Of a DNA stretch of 64,000 nt, positions 25,560 to 36,407 are shown one piece after another. The notes below the pieces were generated by a model that saw only the letters and a list, made by a program, of their open reading frames with translations, did no database searches and was not told the DNA's origin. The stretch comes from Alcanivorax sp. Its GTDB lineage: Bacteria; Pseudomonadota; Gammaproteobacteria; Pseudomonadales; Alcanivoracaceae. Made by a program: the position numbers and the translations under genes. How positions within the stretch are numbered: the stretch's first letter is position 1; every line of letters begins with the position of its first letter. The stretch covers positions 558,001 through 622,000 of the forward strand of contig CP051239.1 in NCBI GenBank assembly GCA_017794945.1, in the 5' to 3' direction.

Positions 25560-27830
25560 TTACTGGACGCTCCACCACACCGGCAGCAACGCTTTCACTT
25601 CGCCGCGCGCGAAGCGGTCGTCGATCAGGTGCACCACACCGCGATCGGTTTCGGTGCGAATGACGCGGCCGGCGGCCTGCACCACTTTCTGCAGGCCGGG
25701 GTAAAGGTAGGTGTAGTCGTAGCCGTCGCCGAACAGGGCCGCCATGCGGTGTTTGAACTGTTCGTTGACCGGGTTCATTTGCGGCAGGCCCAGGGTGGCG
25801 ACGAAGGCGCCGATCAGGCGCGCACCGGGCAGGTCGATGCCTTCGGCGAAGGCGCCACCGAGCACCGCGAAGCCGATGCCCTGGCTGTGGGCCTGGAAAC
25901 GTTCCAGGAAGGCGTCGCGGGCGGCTTCGTCCATGCGCCGGTCCTGGGCCCAGACGGTGAGGTCCGGGTGGCGTTGGCGCAGGGTGGCGAGGGCCTGGTC
26001 CAGGTAGTCGTAGCTACTGAAGAAGGCCAGGTAGTTGCCCGGCCGTTGCCGGTACTGGCCGGCGATCAGGTCGGCGATGGGGGTCAGCGAGGCCGGGCGG
26101 TCGCGGAAGCGGGTGGAGATGCGGCGCGCCACGCGCACTTGCAGCTGGTCGGCCTGGAACGGAGACGCCACTTCGCTCCAGGCGGTGTTGTCGGGAAGCC
26201 CCAAGAGATCGGCGTAGTAGCGTGGCGGACGCAGGGTGGCGGAGAACAGCACCGTGCTGCGGGTGCTTTCAAAGCGCGGGCGCAGGAGCGCGGCGGGGAC
26301 CACGTTGCGCAAACAAAGCCGGCTGGCGCGTCGACCTTTCAGGCTTCGGTGCCAGGTGATGTCGAACAGAAACGCATCGTCGTCGAACAGTTCCGCCACC
26401 CTTAAAAAGTGCAACGCATCGAAATAGAAGCGGGTGAGATCGCTGTCCAGGGCAAAGGGCTGTTCGGCCAGGTAGTCGGTGATGGCGGCGGCGGTGCTTT
26501 GCAGCGTGTTCAGGAAAACGATGGGCGGTTCCGGCTGCACCTGGTAGTCGGCGTGCGGATGCTCGGCTTCGCTGTCCCGGTTCAGGCTGTTCCATTGCCG
26601 GTGCAGTTTTTCGAAGGCTTTTTTGAGCGCCACCGGCGCCTGTTTCTTTACGGCACGAAAGGCGGCCTGATCCAGCTCGGCGGAGTACATGCCCCGGCCC
26701 CGCTCCACCAGGTTGTGGGCTTCGTCGGCAAGGACGGCGACGCGCCATTGGTTGTTGGTGGTGAGGCCATGCAGCAGGGCGCTGAGGTCGAAGTAGTAGT
26801 TGTAGTCGCCCACCACCAGGTCGCTCCAGCGAGCCATTTCCTGGCTCAAATAATAGGGGCAGACGCTGTGTTCGAGGGCCAGTTCGCGCAGGCGCGCCTG
26901 GGTCAGCCGGGTTTCCTTGGCGGCGGCGGCGCGGGCCGCGGGCAGCCGGTCGTAGAAGCCTTGCGCCAGCGGACAGGATTCGCCGTGGCAGGCTTTGTCC
27001 GGGTGTTCGCAGCTTTTGTCGCGGGCCACCAGTTCTAGCGTGCGCAGCGGCGCCGGGTCCAGGGTCTTCAGCGCGTCCAGCGCCAGCTTGCGGCCCGGGG
27101 TTTTGGCGCTGAGATAGAAAATCTTGTCCAGCTTTTGGCCGGGCATGGCTTTCAGCAACGGAAACAGGGTACCGACGGTCTTGCCGATGCCGGTGGGCGC
27201 TTCGGTGAGCAGGCAGCGGCCGGTGCTGGCGCTTTGGTAGACCGCTTCCGCCAGTTCCCGTTGTCCGGGCCGGAAGCTCTGATGGGGAAACGACAGCCCG
27301 GCCAGCGCCTGGTCGCGGGCCTCGCGGTGGGCCAGTTCCTGGTCCGCCCAGTGAATAAACATTTCGCACTGGGTTTCGAAGAAGGCACGCAGCTCTTCCG
27401 CGCTGTGGGTTTCGCGCAGCGCGGTTTCCTTCTGTTTGACGATGTCGAAATAGACCAGCGCCAGTTCCAGCTGATTCAGCCCCCGTTCGGCGCACAGCAG
27501 CCAGCCGTAGATTTTCGCCTGGGCCCAGTGCAGGGCGCGGTGGTTGGCGGGCATCAGGTCCAGGTCGCCGCGAAAGGTTTTCACCTCTTCCAAGCGGTTG
27601 CGCTTGGGGTCGTAGCCGTCGGCGCGGCCGCGCACCTTCAAATGATTGAACTCGCCACTCAACGCGACTTCGCTTTCGTAGCCCGCGCCCCGGCGGCCGG
27701 CCACCACGGCGTGGCCGGCGATGCCTTCCTGGGCGGTGGGCGACGGCGTGAAGCGCAGATCCAGGTCGCCGGCCTTGGCGGTGAATTCGCACAGGGCGCG
27801 CACCGCTACGGTGTAGGTGTTTGCGGTCAT
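25560..27830 (-). CDS. XPD/DinG-type ATP-dependent DNA helicase with N-terminal PD-(D/E)XK-like nuclease domain
   Basis: The 756-residue product begins with a nuclease-like domain: D71 in RGRADGYD and E82-x-K84 in EEVKTF. Superfamily 2 helicase motifs follow: Walker A TEAPTGIGKT (about 209-218) and DEAH (369-372). Four cysteines between them (C274, C281, C286, C324) are placed as iron-sulfur ligands, as in XPD and DinG. LGGAFAEGIDLPGARLIG and QAAGRVIRTETDRG are the later motifs V and VI. It likely unwinds 5'-3' at forks or repair intermediates. Its start overlaps the fan1 stop (ATGA), so the two are coupled, which supports a role in crosslink or fork repair. Confidence 0.88.
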   Translation of the reverse strand: MTANTYTVAVRALCEFTAKAGDLDLRFTPSPTAQEGIAGHAVVAGRRGAGYESEVALSGEFNHLKVRGRADGYDPKRNRLEEVKTFRGDLDLMPANHRALHWAQAKIYGWLLCAERGLNQLELALVYFDIVKQKETALRETHSAEELRAFFETQCEMFIHWADQELAHREARDQALAGLSFPHQSFRPGQRELAEAVYQSASTGRCLLTEAPTGIGKTVGTLFPLLKAMPGQKLDKIFYLSAKTPGRKLALDALKTLDPAPLRTLELVARDKSCEHPDKACHGESCPLAQGFYDRLPAARAAAAKETRLTQARLRELALEHSVCPYYLSQEMARWSDLVVGDYNYYFDLSALLHGLTTNNQWRVAVLADEAHNLVERGRGMYSAELDQAAFRAVKKQAPVALKKAFEKLHRQWNSLNRDSEAEHPHADYQVQPEPPIVFLNTLQSTAAAITDYLAEQPFALDSDLTRFYFDALHFLRVAELFDDDAFLFDITWHRSLKGRRASRLCLRNVVPAALLRPRFESTRSTVLFSATLRPPRYYADLLGLPDNTAWSEVASPFQADQLQVRVARRISTRFRDRPASLTPIADLIAGQYRQRPGNYLAFFSSYDYLDQALATLRQRHPDLTVWAQDRRMDEAARDAFLERFQAHSQGIGFAVLGGAFAEGIDLPGARLIGAFVATLGLPQMNPVNEQFKHRMAALFGDGYDYTYLYPGLQKVVQAAGRVIRTETDRGVVHLIDDRFARGEVKALLPVWWSVQ

Positions 27831-29464
27831 TGCCAGGCCACCTGGCAGACCGCCACCGGCAGATCGTGGGCGATGAAGAAGTCCAGCCAGCGCCGCTGGT
27901 TGTCCTGCAGCCGGTCCCCGGGGCCCTTCACTTCGATCATGCGGTAACGCCGCTGCGACGGCCAGAACTGGATCAGGTCCGGCAGGCCGGCCCGGTTGGC
28001 GCCGATGTCCGCCAGCAGGCGCTCAAAGCACAGCGCCAGATGATCGGCGGGCAGGCAATCGAGCGCCTGCTCCAGCAATGCCTCGGGAAGTCGGCCCCAG
28101 TGCACGAACGGCGACAGGCGGCCGAACTTCTCCCGGTAACGGGCCAGGATCAGCGCCCGGTGATCACCGTCCGCCAGGGCCTGGAAACCGGCCTCGAATT
28201 CGGCGCGGCGACGGTGACGGAATTGCGGGTGCCCCAAATCCGCCGGGCCGCTTTGGAACGGATGGAAGAAAGCACCGGGCACCGGCGCGAAGATCGCGTC
28301 CCAGAACAGCAACCCGAACAGACCCGGGAGCAGGCTGTTTTCCACGTAGTGGACCGGCGCTTCGGGTGTGGCCAGGGCCTGGGCCGCGGCCGGCTCGACG
28401 CGGGCCGCCGGCGGCAGCGACAGGTGCAGCACCTCGGGCCGGGCCGGCGGCACGGCGGCCGGCTTGGGCAGATGAAGCTTGCGGTGCAGCCGGGGCAGCA
28501 GCCGCCGCAGCTGCTGGCTTTCCGCTTCGCTTTCCGGCGCCTGGTCCGCTTCCCGCGCCAGAATCAGCGCGGCGCGGTACTGTTCGCGGCGCTCCAGCAC
28601 CCGCAGTTGCCGGCCCCGCGCGCCCGGGTGGCGGCAATCTTGATAGAGAGCACCGGCTCGTTCCAGTTCGCCGGCCCGCTCCCACTCCCGCGCCAGCTTG
28701 AAGCACAGCCGGTCCCAGCGCTCCCGGGCCCAGGGGCTCTCGGGCGCGGGCGGCAGCGCCGCTTCCACCTCCTCCAGGGGGTCGCCCGCCTGGAACCGGT
28801 CCCGGCAGACGTTCAGGTGCAGGTAGGCGTCCACGTCCCGCCGGTTCTGAAACGGCCGCACCCCCTGGCTGAAACGCACCGGCTCATATTGGAAGGTGCC
28901 CAGGTCGCTGAGTACGAACTCGGACCAGTCCTGATAGAGATTACCGAAGAACATCAGCCGGAAGCGGTCGCACAGGGGCATCAGGGTGAGGCGGTACACC
29001 GGTGTGTCCGGCGGCGCCGGATAGACGTCTTCGAGCGCGCACAACGCTTCCAGCCAATCAGCCTTGCGGGCCGAGGCCGGCACCCCGGCGTTGGCCAGCG
29101 GTTCGCGCAGCAGGTGGCGCAGTTCCGCCTTGGTGAACAGCCGGAACAGGGTCGGCACATCCAGCGCCGGGGCCACCTCCAGCCAGCCATTTTCGATCAG
29201 CGGCGCGGCGGCGCTGGGGGTATCGCCGATCTCCGGGTAAACCAGTTTGTCCGCGCGGAAGTGCTCGCCCTTGCGCGTCACCATACGCACCAGCAGCGCG
29301 CGCGACGGCCGGGGTAATTGCGCAAACGCCGCCACGAACGCAAGCTCGTCGTCGTTCAGCAGATCGCCATGGCGGGACGCCACCCAGCCCAGCACCTCGT
29401 GGAAGTGATGCAGATAGTAAAACGGATCGTCCAGAGCGACGTTGGTGGTGGGGGCACTGTCCAT
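27827..29464 (-). CDS. fan1: Bacterial FAN1 structure-specific nuclease (VRR-NUC)
   Basis: The 545-residue product is near the size of Pseudomonas FAN1. It begins DPFYYLHHFHEVLGWVASRH, the typical bacterial FAN1 N-terminus. A SAP-like/TPR middle follows, and the C-terminal VRR-NUC domain carries GLPDLIQF (D496) and MIEVKGPGD (E511, K513), the PD-(D/E)XK site. FAN1 trims flaps and interstrand crosslinks with 5' exonuclease activity. I chose ATG 29464; the frame is open upstream to 29668 but without family-like sequence. It is coupled with the helicase downstream. Confidence 0.9.
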   Translation of the reverse strand: MDSAPTTNVALDDPFYYLHHFHEVLGWVASRHGDLLNDDELAFVAAFAQLPRPSRALLVRMVTRKGEHFRADKLVYPEIGDTPSAAAPLIENGWLEVAPALDVPTLFRLFTKAELRHLLREPLANAGVPASARKADWLEALCALEDVYPAPPDTPVYRLTLMPLCDRFRLMFFGNLYQDWSEFVLSDLGTFQYEPVRFSQGVRPFQNRRDVDAYLHLNVCRDRFQAGDPLEEVEAALPPAPESPWARERWDRLCFKLAREWERAGELERAGALYQDCRHPGARGRQLRVLERREQYRAALILAREADQAPESEAESQQLRRLLPRLHRKLHLPKPAAVPPARPEVLHLSLPPAARVEPAAAQALATPEAPVHYVENSLLPGLFGLLFWDAIFAPVPGAFFHPFQSGPADLGHPQFRHRRRAEFEAGFQALADGDHRALILARYREKFGRLSPFVHWGRLPEALLEQALDCLPADHLALCFERLLADIGANRAGLPDLIQFWPSQRRYRMIEVKGPGDRLQDNQRRWLDFFIAHDLPVAVCQVAWQ

Positions 29465-29499
29465 CTGGCTAGCATACCAATGGACAGTGGCCACTCCAA

Positions 29500-30096
29500 T
29501 CAGATCAACAGGGTGGACCAGGCGGACACCAATAACAGCAGCGCCATGCTCCGGTTGAACAGACGCTGGCTCTCGGGCCGGGTGATCCAGCGCGCGGCTC
29601 CGGTGCCCAGCCAGGCCCAGACCGCCACGCCGGGCAGCGCCACCAGGAAGAACACGCCGGCATACCACAACGACGACAGCACACCGCCGCCCGCCGGGTC
29701 GGCGAACACACCGGTGGCCGCCAGCGCCATGATCCAGGCTTTCGGGTTGATGAATTGCAGACCGGCGGTACCGACCAGCCCGAGCCGGCCATCCCCGCCG
29801 GCTTCGTCATTCTCTACACCGGCGGCCCGGAACAGTTGCCACGCCAGCACACTCAACCAGGCCAGCCCGGCCCAGCCCAGCAGCGTCTGTAGCAGAGGAT
29901 GTCCGGCGAGCACCACGCCCAGGCCGCTGCTGACCAGCAGCAACACCGAGGCGGCGCCGGCACTGGCGCCAAACACCATCGGCACCGCCGCCGCCAAGCC
30001 ATGCCGGGAGGCGTTGGCCAGCACCAGGATATTGGTGGGGCCGGGGGTCACCGAGGCGACCAGGGCGAACAGCATAAAAGGGGGTAAGGATTGCAT
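29500..30096 (-). CDS. LysE/RhtB-family amino acid exporter
   Basis: The 198-residue product has about six helices and the family opening FALVASVTPGPTNILVLANA (the conserved PGP). FINPKAWIMALAA also matches the LysE signature NPK-x-W. The substrate is not readable. The AraC gene lies 52 bases upstream on the same strand, which suggests joint expression or local control. Confidence 0.9.
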   Translation of the reverse strand: MQSLPPFMLFALVASVTPGPTNILVLANASRHGLAAAVPMVFGASAGAASVLLLVSSGLGVVLAGHPLLQTLLGWAGLAWLSVLAWQLFRAAGVENDEAGGDGRLGLVGTAGLQFINPKAWIMALAATGVFADPAGGGVLSSLWYAGVFFLVALPGVAVWAWLGTGAARWITRPESQRLFNRSMALLLLVSAWSTLLI

Positions 30097-30148
30097 CAGA
30101 GCACAGGGACCGTTGCAAAGGCCGGCCAGTGTCGCCGGCGTCCCCTTT

Positions 30149-30985
30149 TCAGTCTGGAAGCTTTGAGCAAAAACGCCGGTATTGCGCCGGCGTCAGCGCG
30201 TAGGCGCGCCGAAACCAACGGCCCAGATGGCTCTGGTCCGCAAACCCCACCGCCGCCGCGGCGTCCGCCGGGGAAAAGCCGGCGGCCAGAAGCCGGCGGG
30301 CGCGGGCCAACCGCAACTGTACCAGGTAGGCATGGGGCGCCAGGCCGAAAGCGGCCTTGAACGCACGGCTTAACCGAAACCGGTCCGTGCCCAGAGCGGC
30401 GGCCAGATCGTCCAGCCCCGGGTCGTCCATCATGTGGTCGTGCAGGTACTCCCGGGCGCGGCGCGCCAGGCTGGGCATGATCAGGGACGGACCGTTTTGC
30501 GTTCGCCAGCTCACGTGGCGGGTAAGCCGGTCCAGCAAACGGTCCAGGGCGGCCTGGCGCGCCATGCGGATATCACCGGTATGCAGGGCTTCGAAGGCGG
30601 CACCGATAGCGCCCGCCAGACCGGGATCATCGGACAGGGTGGCGGCGAACGCGATCTCATGCCGCGCGGGCGCCTGTTCGAACAACCCGACCAGCGAGCG
30701 GCTCAGCCATTGCGGGTCCAGATACAGCAGCCGGTAGGTAAAGCCGCCGGGCTCGGGGCCGACACCATCATGCACCTCACCGGGTTCCAGCAGGATCACC
30801 CGTCCCGGCGTGCTGACATGGCGTTCCCGGCGGGCGTGGAAACGCTGCACGCCCTGCTCGGTGAGACCGACCGCGTAGGTATCGTGCCAATGCGGATCGA
30901 AGGCGTGCCCTTCGAAGTGCGCGCGGATGCTCTCGATGCCGGTGTCCGGGTCCTTGGAGAAATCCACCCAGTTGCTGGTGTGCAT
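30149..30985 (-). CDS. AraC-family transcriptional regulator (cupin-type ligand domain)
   Basis: The 278-residue product has an N-terminal AraC binding domain (about 20-150; HAFDPHWHDTYAVGLTEQGV, with the HWHD and GE signatures) and two C-terminal helix-turn-helix motifs (about 180-275; LAAALGTDRFRLSRAFK and AAAVGFADQSHLGRWFRR). It probably regulates the LysE exporter next to it. Ligand unknown. Confidence 0.9.
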   Translation of the reverse strand: MHTSNWVDFSKDPDTGIESIRAHFEGHAFDPHWHDTYAVGLTEQGVQRFHARRERHVSTPGRVILLEPGEVHDGVGPEPGGFTYRLLYLDPQWLSRSLVGLFEQAPARHEIAFAATLSDDPGLAGAIGAAFEALHTGDIRMARQAALDRLLDRLTRHVSWRTQNGPSLIMPSLARRAREYLHDHMMDDPGLDDLAAALGTDRFRLSRAFKAAFGLAPHAYLVQLRLARARRLLAAGFSPADAAAAVGFADQSHLGRWFRRAYALTPAQYRRFCSKLPD

Positions 30986-31072
30986 GTCTGGCCCTGTCCT
31001 GCTCGGCGGTGAATCGAATCACTAAGCTTACGACGTTTGCCCCCGGTGATTCTGGAACATTTGTGCCGCCGT

Positions 31073-32316
31073 TCAGATCACGCCATCGGTTTTCAGCCGC
31101 GTCAGACGATCGGCATCCAGGCCCAGCAGCTCCGCCAGCACCCGCTCGGTGTGCTCACCGAGCAGTGGCGGCGCGGCCCGGTAATGCACCGGCGAGGCGG
31201 ACAGGCGCAGGGGGCTGCCCACCAGGGGCACGCTTTTGGTCAGCGGGTGGGACAGATCAATGCGCAGACCCCGATGTTGCACCTGCGGGTCCTGAAAGAC
31301 CTGGTCAATGGTGTTCACCGGGCCGCCGGGCACGCCGGCGTCCTCGAGCAGGCGCAGCCATTCGGCGGTGGTCTTCATCACCGTGGTCTGGCGCAGGGCG
31401 GGAATCAACGTCGCGCGGTTGGCCACCCGGGCGGCGTTGGTAGCGTAGCGCTCGTCGGTGGCCCACTCCGGGCGGCCGGCGACCTCGCAGAAGCGGGCGA
31501 ACTGGCCGTCGTTGCCGATGGTCAGGATGATGTCGCCGTCGGCGGCGGGGAACGTCTGGTAGGGCACGATATTGGGATGAGCGTTGCCCATGCGCCCGGG
31601 TGCCGCGCCGCTGGTGAGGAAGTTCATCGCCTGGTTGGCCAGGGTGGCCACCTGCACGTCCAGCAGCGCCATGTCGATGTGCTGACCTTCGCCGGATTGG
31701 TGCCGGTGGTTGATCGCCGCCAGCACCGCGATGGCCGCGTACAGGCCGGTGGTGATGTCGGTGAGGGCCACGCCGGCTTTCACCGGGCCGCCGCCGGGTT
31801 CGCCATCCGGCTGGCCGGTGATGCTCATCAGGCCGCCCAGGCCCTGGATCAGAAAATCATAGCCGGGGCGCTCCGCGTACGGACCGTCCTGGCCGAAGCC
31901 GGTGATCGAGCAATAAATCAGGCGCGGGTTGATCGCCGCCAGGGATTCATAGTCCAGGCCGTAACGCCTGAGGCCGCCGACCTTGAAGTTCTCCAGCAGC
32001 ACATCGCTTTCCGCCACCAGGTCCTTCACCAGCCGCTGGCCTTCCGGGCGGGTGATGTCGATGGTGACCGACTGCTTGTTGCGGTTGGCGCTCAGGTAGT
32101 AGGCGGATTCGGAGGTGGGCGCGCCCTGGCCGTCGTTCAGATACGGCGGCCCCCAGGCGCGGGTGTCGTCGCCCCGGCCGGGGCGTTCGACCTTGATCAC
32201 TTCGGCGCCCAGGTCGCCGAGGATCTGACCGGCCCAGGGGCCGGCCAGCACCCGCGACAGATCCAGGACGCGGAGGCCGCTCAGGGCGCCCTTGGCGGCG
32301 CCCGCCCGGGGCTCGG

Positions 32317-32320
<4 letters not shown>
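31073..32320 (-). CDS. CaiB/BaiF family III CoA-transferase, probably glutarate CoA-transferase
   Basis: The 415-residue product has the family III features [36 protein letters not shown], and [13 protein letters not shown] with the catalytic aspartate. It is coupled (ATGA) to glutaryl-CoA dehydrogenase upstream. The pairing is typical of a glutarate/lysine degradation route in which a CoA is moved onto glutarate. Substrate assignment rests on that context. Confidence 0.88.
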
Positions 32321-33504
<1,184 letters not shown>

Positions 33505-33680
33505 GGAATTCGTCCTCTTCATTCCGAACCAAAGTCGGCCTGTCACGCCCGCGGCGCCGCAAACCGGTGTCATTATTGGATTTGGGCGACATCCTAGGGA
33601 GAACGGCGCACCGCTTTCAAACGATAAAATCGCACCAACCTGTGCTATTTTGTCACTCGTAGATGCCAAGCGAGTGAATC
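33505..33680. promoter_or_regulatory. gcdH/LysR divergent promoter region
   Basis: A 176-bp spacer, AT-rich near the LysR start (TTTCAAACGATAAAATCGCACC), lies between gcdH and the regulator. A LysR-type site is expected; ACGATAAAATCGC is one candidate dyad (ACGAT/ATCG). Assignment is tentative. Confidence 0.45.
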
Positions 33681-34613
33681 ATGCGTCGAAAAATCCCCGC
33701 CACCACCGCCCTGGTCGGCTTCGAGGCCGCCGCCCGCCACCAGAGTTTCACCAAGGCGGCGGAGGAACTCGCCCTGACCCAGAGCGCCATCTGTCGGCAG
33801 ATCGCCAACCTGGAGGATTTCCTGGGCGTGAAGCTGTTCCGCCGTACCCGGCGCGGCGTGCAACTCACCGAGGCCGGCCGCACCTACAGCCGCCGGGTGA
33901 CCGCGCGCCTGGACGACCTGGAGCGCGACACCCTGGCGGTGATGGGCCAGCACGGCCCGGGGCAGACCCTGGAACTGGCGGTGGTGCCCACCTTCGCCAC
34001 CCGCTGGCTGCTGCCCCGGCTGCGCGGCTTCCACGACGCCCACCCGGGCATCACCGTGAACCTGACCAACCGCACCCGGCCGTTCCTGTTCGCGGACACC
34101 GAATTCGACGCCGCCATCTACTTCGGCGACGGCGAGTGGCCGGGTACCCGCACCACCGCGCTGATGCACGAGGAGCCGGTGCCGGTGTGCAGCCCGCGCC
34201 TGCTCAAGGCCAACAGCGTACAAACGCCGGAGCAGCTCGCCGAGCAGACGCTGCTTCAACAGACTACGCGCCCCTACGCCTGGCGGGAATGGTTTGATTC
34301 GCTGGGCCTGCGCGTGGACCAGGACATGGCCGGCCCCCGCTATGAACTGTTCTCGATGCTCGCCGAGGCGGCCATGCAGGACATGGGCGTGGCGCTGATT
34401 CCGCCCTTCCTGATCCGCCAGGAGCTGGAGGCCGGCCGGCTGGTTGTGCCGTTTCAGCACAGCTACCGCACCGCCAAGGCCTACCACCTGGTGCTGCCGG
34501 AGCGCAAAGCGGAAGACCCCAGCCTGAGCGCCTTCAGCGACTGGCTGGTGGCCGAGGTCGGCGCCTTCAAGGAAAGCTCGCTCAAGGCGAGCGCCGCTCC
34601 GGCGGCGTCGTAA
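33681..34613 (+). CDS. LysR-family regulator (GcvA-like), likely of glutarate catabolism
   Basis: The 310-residue product has a LysR N-terminus (FEAAARHQSFTKAAEELALT and QSAICRQIANLEDFLGVKLF, the winged helix) and a type 2 periplasmic-binding-fold C-terminus (about 95-300). It is divergent from gcdH, the usual layout for a glutaryl-CoA regulator. Its 3' end overlaps the di-heme peroxidase gene by 32 bp, so the two convergent transcripts collide. Confidence 0.9.
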   Translation: MRRKIPATTALVGFEAAARHQSFTKAAEELALTQSAICRQIANLEDFLGVKLFRRTRRGVQLTEAGRTYSRRVTARLDDLERDTLAVMGQHGPGQTLELAVVPTFATRWLLPRLRGFHDAHPGITVNLTNRTRPFLFADTEFDAAIYFGDGEWPGTRTTALMHEEPVPVCSPRLLKANSVQTPEQLAEQTLLQQTTRPYAWREWFDSLGLRVDQDMAGPRYELFSMLAEAAMQDMGVALIPPFLIRQELEAGRLVVPFQHSYRTAKAYHLVLPERKAEDPSLSAFSDWLVAEVGAFKESSLKASAAPAAS

Positions 34614-35850
34614 CCGCCTCCGGCAGGGGCGCGCTGTCCAGGGTTTTCAGAAACGCCACCAGATCCGCCACCTGGCGGTCGCTGAGGTCGGGAATCAGAT
34701 CCAGAGTGGCTTCGCGCTGGCCCAGGGTCTCGCCCTCCGGCGGCTCCAGATAAAAGCGCACCGCCGCCTCAAGCGTGGCGAAACGCCCGTCGTGAAAATA
34801 CGGCGCGGTGCGCGCCACGTTTCGCAGGCTGGGGGTTTTGAAGGCCCCACGCAGGCTTTCCGGCGGCGGCAGGAAACGCAAACGGTCCGCGTCGCTCTCC
34901 TCGCCGGCGTAGGGCCCGGCGGCGTTGAACGGACTCGCGGCGAGCCGCCTCAGACCTTGCTCCCGGCCGGTGTCCCGGTGGTCGGTGACCGGCACGCCCA
35001 GGTTATGGAACGCCTGGTTGCTGAAATCCGGGCCGCTGTGGCAGAGCGTGCATTGCGCCTCGCCGATGAACAGCTTGAGCCCGCGCCGGGCGGCGGCGGG
35101 GAAGGCCTCGTCCGGCGGCGGGTCCGGATTGTCGGCCAGCGCGGCGGCGAAGTGGTCGAACGGCGAGTCGTAGCGGACCAGCCGCCGCTGCCAGGCGGCC
35201 AGCGCCACGCCCAGATTGGCCATCACCCGGTTGACCGCGTCCTGGTCCGCCGCCGCCATGCGCCGCCAGGCCCGGCCTTCGAGCGAGTCCGGCGCGGCCT
35301 GGGGCGAGCCGTGGGCCGGGAAACGCGGCTCCTCGGACATCCGCGGCAGGGGGCCGAAGCGGCGCCGGTAGGCGGCGCGCAAATCCTCGTTTCGATACAG
35401 GGTGTGCGCCAGGTTCAGGCGGTCGTTGGCCAACTCCCGGGGATTCTCCACCACCAGCAGCATTTGCGACCAGAGGCTGTCGGCGGCGCCGTCCCATTGA
35501 AACCAGGGGTTATCCGCCACGTTGATCAGGGTGGGGGTGTTGCGGTGGCCGCGCCCGGCCGCCTCCGGCAGGGCCAGGCCGTCCGTGAAGGCGCGATCCG
35601 GCTGGTGGCAGGATGCGCAGGAAAAGCGGCCGTCCCCGGACAGCCGGGGGTCGAAGAACAGGCGCTGGCCAAAGTCCGCCAGCGCCGGATCCGGCGCCTC
35701 CTGCGGCGTGTGGCCCGGTGGCACCGCCAGCGCCCGCACCGCGACCCGCTCGGCGTGAGTAAAGGCGGTTTCGTCGGCGGCTTGGGAGAACACCGAAACC
35801 GCCATTGCCAGCGCCGCGATCAGGGCAGCGCCTTTCGCGGACCGGCTCAT
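34582..35850 (-). CDS. Di-heme cytochrome c peroxidase/MauG-like protein
   Basis: The 422-residue product has a signal peptide and two c-type heme motifs: C78-x-x-C81-H82 in FSCASCHQPDR and C267-x-x-C270-H271 in AQCTLCHSGPDF. Conserved text between them (NTPTLINVADNPWFQWDG) and near the end (FKTPSLRNVARTAPYFHDG) fits the bacterial CCP/MauG family. It acts in the periplasm as a peroxidase or oxidase. It is coupled (ATGA) with a small periplasmic protein at 36302. Convergent overlap with the LysR gene is 32 bp. Confidence 0.9.
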   Translation of the reverse strand: MSRSAKGAALIAALAMAVSVFSQAADETAFTHAERVAVRALAVPPGHTPQEAPDPALADFGQRLFFDPRLSGDGRFSCASCHQPDRAFTDGLALPEAAGRGHRNTPTLINVADNPWFQWDGAADSLWSQMLLVVENPRELANDRLNLAHTLYRNEDLRAAYRRRFGPLPRMSEEPRFPAHGSPQAAPDSLEGRAWRRMAAADQDAVNRVMANLGVALAAWQRRLVRYDSPFDHFAAALADNPDPPPDEAFPAAARRGLKLFIGEAQCTLCHSGPDFSNQAFHNLGVPVTDHRDTGREQGLRRLAASPFNAAGPYAGEESDADRLRFLPPPESLRGAFKTPSLRNVARTAPYFHDGRFATLEAAVRFYLEPPEGETLGQREATLDLIPDLSDRQVADLVAFLKTLDSAPLPEAVTTPPERRSP

Positions 35851-36302
35851 CCCCCGCAGCAGGGCAGTGTCAGCCAGGCCCGGTCTTCGCCGTTGTTACC
35901 GTCGATGGTGACCTGAAGCGTCCAGACACCGCCCATATGGAAGTAGAGCCCCTCCACCAGGATCAGGCCGTCGCGGAAGCTCACCACCGGCTCGGACTGC
36001 ATGCCGTGGGCGAAGCCGTCGTCACGGCCATGGCGCATGCCCGCCTCGACGGTCACGGCGGAGGCGTCCAGGGGCGCATCGGGATTCGCCATGCTCACCA
36101 CGCGCAACCCCAGGCTGAAGTGCTCGCCCTCGGGCAGCGGCTCGGGCACCTGGCGCACATCCACCCGGTAACGTCCCTGCTCGCTCAGCACCTGGGCGGG
36201 CACGGCACCCGCCGTGTCATTGCCCCCGGCGGCCAGTGCGTGCGGCGACCAGAAGATCGCGAAGAGCAAGACAAAGAGGGGCAAACGGCGCGTTGTTGTC
36301 AT
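35847..36302 (-). CDS. Small exported protein with FixH/YtkA-like fold
   Basis: From ATG 36302 the product has a signal peptide (LPLFVLLFAIFWSPHALAA) and a beta-sandwich domain of about 120 residues, with AVTVEAGMRHGRDDGFAHGM and a typical YtkA ending YFHMGGVWTLQVTID. Histidines and methionines in the middle suggest metal contact (inference). It lies upstream of the di-heme peroxidase and overlaps it, so the two probably work together in the periplasm. Confidence 0.7.
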   Translation of the reverse strand: MTTTRRLPLFVLLFAIFWSPHALAAGGNDTAGAVPAQVLSEQGRYRVDVRQVPEPLPEGEHFSLGLRVVSMANPDAPLDASAVTVEAGMRHGRDDGFAHGMQSEPVVSFRDGLILVEGLYFHMGGVWTLQVTIDGNNGEDRAWLTLPCCGG

Positions 36303-36373
36303 TATCGGCTCCCGATGATCCAGACACGCCATCGTCGTCACGGCGGCGTGAGCCTTCCGTGAAACGCCGTGTT

Positions 36374-36401
36374 TACCCGGGCCGCTCCGAGCGGCCCCGG
36401 C
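36374..36401 (-). terminator. GC hairpin after the MFS gene
   Basis: The inverted repeat GGGCCGCT-CCG-AGCGGCCC lies directly downstream of the minus-strand transporter gene (36408-37703). On the minus strand GTAAACA follows rather than a T-tract, so it is a weak intrinsic terminator at best. Confidence 0.35.
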
Positions 36402-36407
36402 GGCGCT

